Source: Phoronis pallida (taxonomy: Eukaryota; Phoronida; Phoronidae). Taken from it: 10,014 bases of DNA. Position numbers and translations under genes: made by a program. The notes below the pieces were generated by a model that saw only the letters and a list, made by a program, of their open reading frames with translations, had not been told where the DNA came from and ran no database searches. The stretch covers positions 1 through 10,014 of the forward strand of contig JAOXYC010256897.1 in the NCBI GenBank assembly GCA_028565715.1. Direction: 5' to 3'. How positions within the stretch are numbered: the first letter of the stretch is position 1; every line of letters starts with the position of its first letter. Shown here one piece after another: positions 7,601 to 10,014 of this stretch.

Positions 7601-7667
7601 TGAAGTCACATCGGCTGCAAATAATGATGTTTACAGTGTGTAAAATGCTGCAGCCGATGTGACGTCA
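7601..7667. repeat. Stem-loop with 19-bp arms
   Basis: Arms 7601-7619 and 7649-7667 are complementary except for one position; the core gtcacatcggctgca is perfect. The 29-nt loop contains a smaller tttac/gtaaa stem. The right arm ends in the palindrome tgacgtca (7660-7667), identical to a CRE-type motif, but no promoter is evident here. It lies 93 bp beyond the larger palindrome. Confidence 0.8.
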
Positions 7668-8348
7668 TAAATGAATGGCGATCTACGTTAAACAAACAGA
7701 TCATTTAAACGGGTTCATATCATCTGAAGTCACGAAAAAGTTTTAAAAAGTGATATTTTTTTCAAATAATTTAGCATCTGGTATGTACATGGATGTTCTG
7801 GTAGCCTTTAAAATATTAATATAAATCTTGGAAATTCTGAATTTTTTGAAAATATCTATTTTATAACACCTGGGATATGATGTGCAAATTGTTTCTCTTA
7901 CTTCTTTGGAAGAAGAAACATAAAATGATAAAACTGAACAAAATTGAGCTGAAACTTTATTGTAAGGTGACACACTAACCAAAGATTTCTAGGGTACTGT
8001 GAAACTTCACTAAATAACAAAATATCCTTTTATAAATGTCTTTTTTAACTATTCAAAATTATATATTTTTTTGAGAAAGGAGAAGTCTTTGCCTTACAAA
8101 ACATTGACCTTGAACAGTCAAAGATTATGTTTTCCTGGGTGAAAATCCAGTCCTATAGACTGGTAAGATTAAACGAAAAGAAAAGTAGGGGGGAAACTTT
8201 CCAAAATCATTGACTATTTTAACACAAAATGTCCTTCAGTAAATAATTTTGCTGGGATATCTTCCCAACAGTGCAATGCAATTGATTTCATGATTACCAA
8301 ACAAGGTACATCAAACTACTCTAATTTCCTGTGTTGCTGGTAAATAAG

Positions 8349-8395
8349 AACTATTGCTGACTTGGGGACCTGAACTATTGTTGACTAGGGGACCT
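8349..8395. repeat. Imperfect tandem duplication, 24-bp period
   Basis: The segment aactattgctgacttgggg with its gacct end (8349-8371) is repeated at 8373-8395 with two substitutions. A weaker third echo (tctagggac) follows at 8402-8410. Confidence 0.7.
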
Positions 8396-8944
8396 ACTGC
8401 ATCTAGGGACAGCACTGAATAAAATAAGATACAGGCAAACGTACATCTTATCATGGAATAACAAATTCATAACAACTTTTGAATAATGTCCTTTCTTTTA
8501 CTTTCTTTGGTATCAATAGAATCTTCACCTTTTTCGCAACACGTAAATAGCTTTTCACCTGAGAAACCCATGCCCTTGGCTCTGCAGGTTAAGTGTGGCT
8601 CAAAAAATCTACTGCAAATTGAGCTATTTTAGAATGAATGTTATAGTTACAACCAAATTTTAATTTAAGTTAAAACAATTTCTATTAGAAGATGAATGTA
8701 TTTATGATTTTTACCAAGGTATATGAACAATTTCTAAAATAAAAAATGATCAAAACCCCATTAATTATAAATTAAAAGTAAATAATTTTATAATTCGTGA
8801 CATGACCTTGACCTTAAATTAATTAAGTAATAACAGTGACCATCACAACAAGCTCAAAGCACAAAACAGTATCATTATTATTATTTATTATCAAAAGTGT
8901 CATTGAGAATAAGCCGGAAAATGGGATGGGCTAAAAGTTCGCTT

Positions 8945-8979
8945 ATGGATTCCATATCTTAAAACAGAATGGAATCCAT
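8945..8979. repeat. 11-bp perfect inverted repeat
   Basis: The sequence atggattccat (8945-8955) is followed by its exact complement atggaatccat (8969-8979) across a 13-nt loop. No function can be assigned. Confidence 0.7.
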
Positions 8980-9145
8980 TTGTCATGACCAGTTTTTTTC
9001 AAGTTCCCACACAACTCCAACAATAAGACTAATTCCCATTACATTGGTCAGTGAGGGTTACACCTGGACATTTACAAAACTAGATCAAAAGCTTTTTAGC
9101 AAACCATAGCTTCATATCTAATGTAATGTTGCGACAAGTATAACA

Positions 9146-9384
9146 TACAGTAGGAGTCAAATAAGTAAAAACGCCAGTGCAGCGTACAAGCTCTGAACGA
9201 AAGCGTTATAATTTAATACGCCAATAAGGTCCTTATTAAATAAAACTCATCAAGCAGAATATCGGGGTCATGACTGAATGCTAAACTTGTCAAACATTGC
9301 AGCAAAACTAGTGGAATTAAACAAACACTATCAAGACTCGAACATGTCACTATCTCGGGGTTTTTTTATTTGACCCCTACTGTA
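9146..9384. mobile_element. Candidate Tc1/mariner-type MITE with TA target duplication
   Basis: CAGTAGGAGTCAAATAA at 9148-9164 is matched by an inverted copy at 9366-9382 (read on the minus strand, CAGTAGGGGTCAAATAA) with one mismatch. With a 2-nt gap the similarity extends about nine more bases (aaaaacgcc against aaaaacccc). The element is bordered by TA at 9146-9147 and 9383-9384. CAGT-type ends and a TA duplication are typical of Tc1/mariner elements. The 235-bp interior has no transposase, which makes it a non-autonomous miniature element. It contains a small aataagg/ccttatt stem at about 9223-9237. Confidence 0.7.
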
Positions 9385-10014
9385 ACTATATTTTTTCAAC
9401 TTAAAGCACAAGCCTACCCTTATACATAGGCCACGGGCTTGAAGCACAACTGTGTAATCGACCTTCCTGCATTGTTCCAATCAACCCTTTGCACCATGAA
9501 CACCCAGCCTTAATGTCAGAGTAAAATAATTCAAATAGAATATTCAACTTTTCAAATGGCTTTTTAAACAGAATTTAATTTGTAGAATTTAGCCACCAAG
9601 TGAGCGCTAGGTGTTACATGTAGCAATACATTTGTGTTGGATGAGGATTTCACAAGTTTACATAAAAGAACCAAATGGAATCCTGCCACACTTCAAAAGT
9701 GGTTTAAAATGTTCCATTTTTAGTTAACTTGTAGATTGTACCAATTGCGGCTGTGAGCTCAGGGTTCAAATGCTTATCATTGCAAAAGTTGTTTAGTTAA
9801 TCTCTCTTCTCAAATCCACCAAGTGACCTCATTCTCCTTGATTATATAGTACTCAATCATGAATGTCGTAATTCATATCATATACCTTTATCTATTGTCT
9901 TTAATTAGTCTCAATAGATGTCAACCACCGAGGTTTAAAGCCATTCTTGGTATAGAGATTAACAATCATTGAGAATTTTTCTTAATATCACTCTATTCTC
10001 CAATACACACAGTT

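Larger units (their letters stand above)
7200..10014. other. Region without a supported gene, downstream of MFSD8
   Basis: AT-rich DNA with short open frames only. The 79-codon minus-strand frame at 7743-7982 has a composition typical of chance frames in AT-rich DNA. What can be named are stem-loops at 7331-7378, 7436-7507, 7601-7667 and 8945-8979, a 24-bp-period duplication at 8349-8395, and a mariner-like miniature element at 9146-9384. The stretches 7670-8348, 8396-8944, 8980-9145 and 9385-10014 show nothing I can support. Part could be UTR or intron of a convergent gene. Confidence 0.6.

Noticed and set aside
6921-7735. Recurring aagtcac motif (about 6922, 7349, 7604 and 7727) as a regulatory series
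   Set aside because: Seven-base matches spread over 800 bases with irregular spacing are not distinguishable from chance; two belong to stem arms.
7743-7982. 79-codon minus-strand open frame
   Set aside because: It is rich in Ile, Lys, Phe and Tyr, as expected for AT-rich non-coding DNA, has no recognisable motif, and shows no splice or conservation evidence.
9419-9540. GC-richer minus-strand open stretch of about 40 codons
   Set aside because: There is no recognisable protein motif, no convincing splice signals, and the length is within chance expectation.

Overview
This is an AT-rich genomic window from an animal. It carries most of one spliced gene on the + strand, followed by about 2.9 kb in which no gene can be supported. 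The gene is an ortholog of MFSD8 (CLN7), the lysosomal major-facilitator-family protein linked in people to neuronal ceroid lipofuscinosis. The intron density, the interspersed tRNA-derived SINE, the tandem array with a 157-bp period and the fold-back elements fit an invertebrate, most likely a mollusc such as a bivalve. That placement is inferred from general appearance and was not tested.

Layout. Positions 1-379 are the 3' part of an intron. Eight exons follow at 380-629, 1349-1462, 1854-2054, 2295-2397, 3754-3888, 4410-4513, 5461-5693 and 6132-6341. All seven internal introns are GT-AG, all phases agree, and the joined length is 1350 nt (449 codons plus TAA). The product runs from just before transmembrane segment 2 to the C-terminus; the N-terminus with segment 1 lies upstream of the window. 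A 3' UTR runs from 6342 to canonical poly(A) signals at 7124 and 7148. From about 7200 to 10014 there are hairpins, a mariner-like miniature element and otherwise unremarkable AT-rich DNA.

Repeats explain most of the larger introns. Intron 2398-3753 holds a minus-strand tRNA-derived SINE flanked by a 10-bp target-site duplication, then a tandem array with an exact 157-bp period. Intron 3889-4409 ends near a TTA microsatellite. Intron 4514-5460 contains a 248-bp fold-back element whose arms are themselves built of roughly 21-bp repeats. Intron 5694-6131 has a weaker SINE-like segment. Downstream of the gene there are long stem-loops at 7436-7507 and 7601-7667, and a 235-bp element at 9148-9382 with Tc1/mariner-type ends and TA flanks.

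I see no operon, phage, CRISPR or defence system. The window looks like a normal animal gene with ordinary repeat-derived introns. The most distinctive structures are the fold-back element, the near-perfect 35-bp stem and the candidate mariner MITE.
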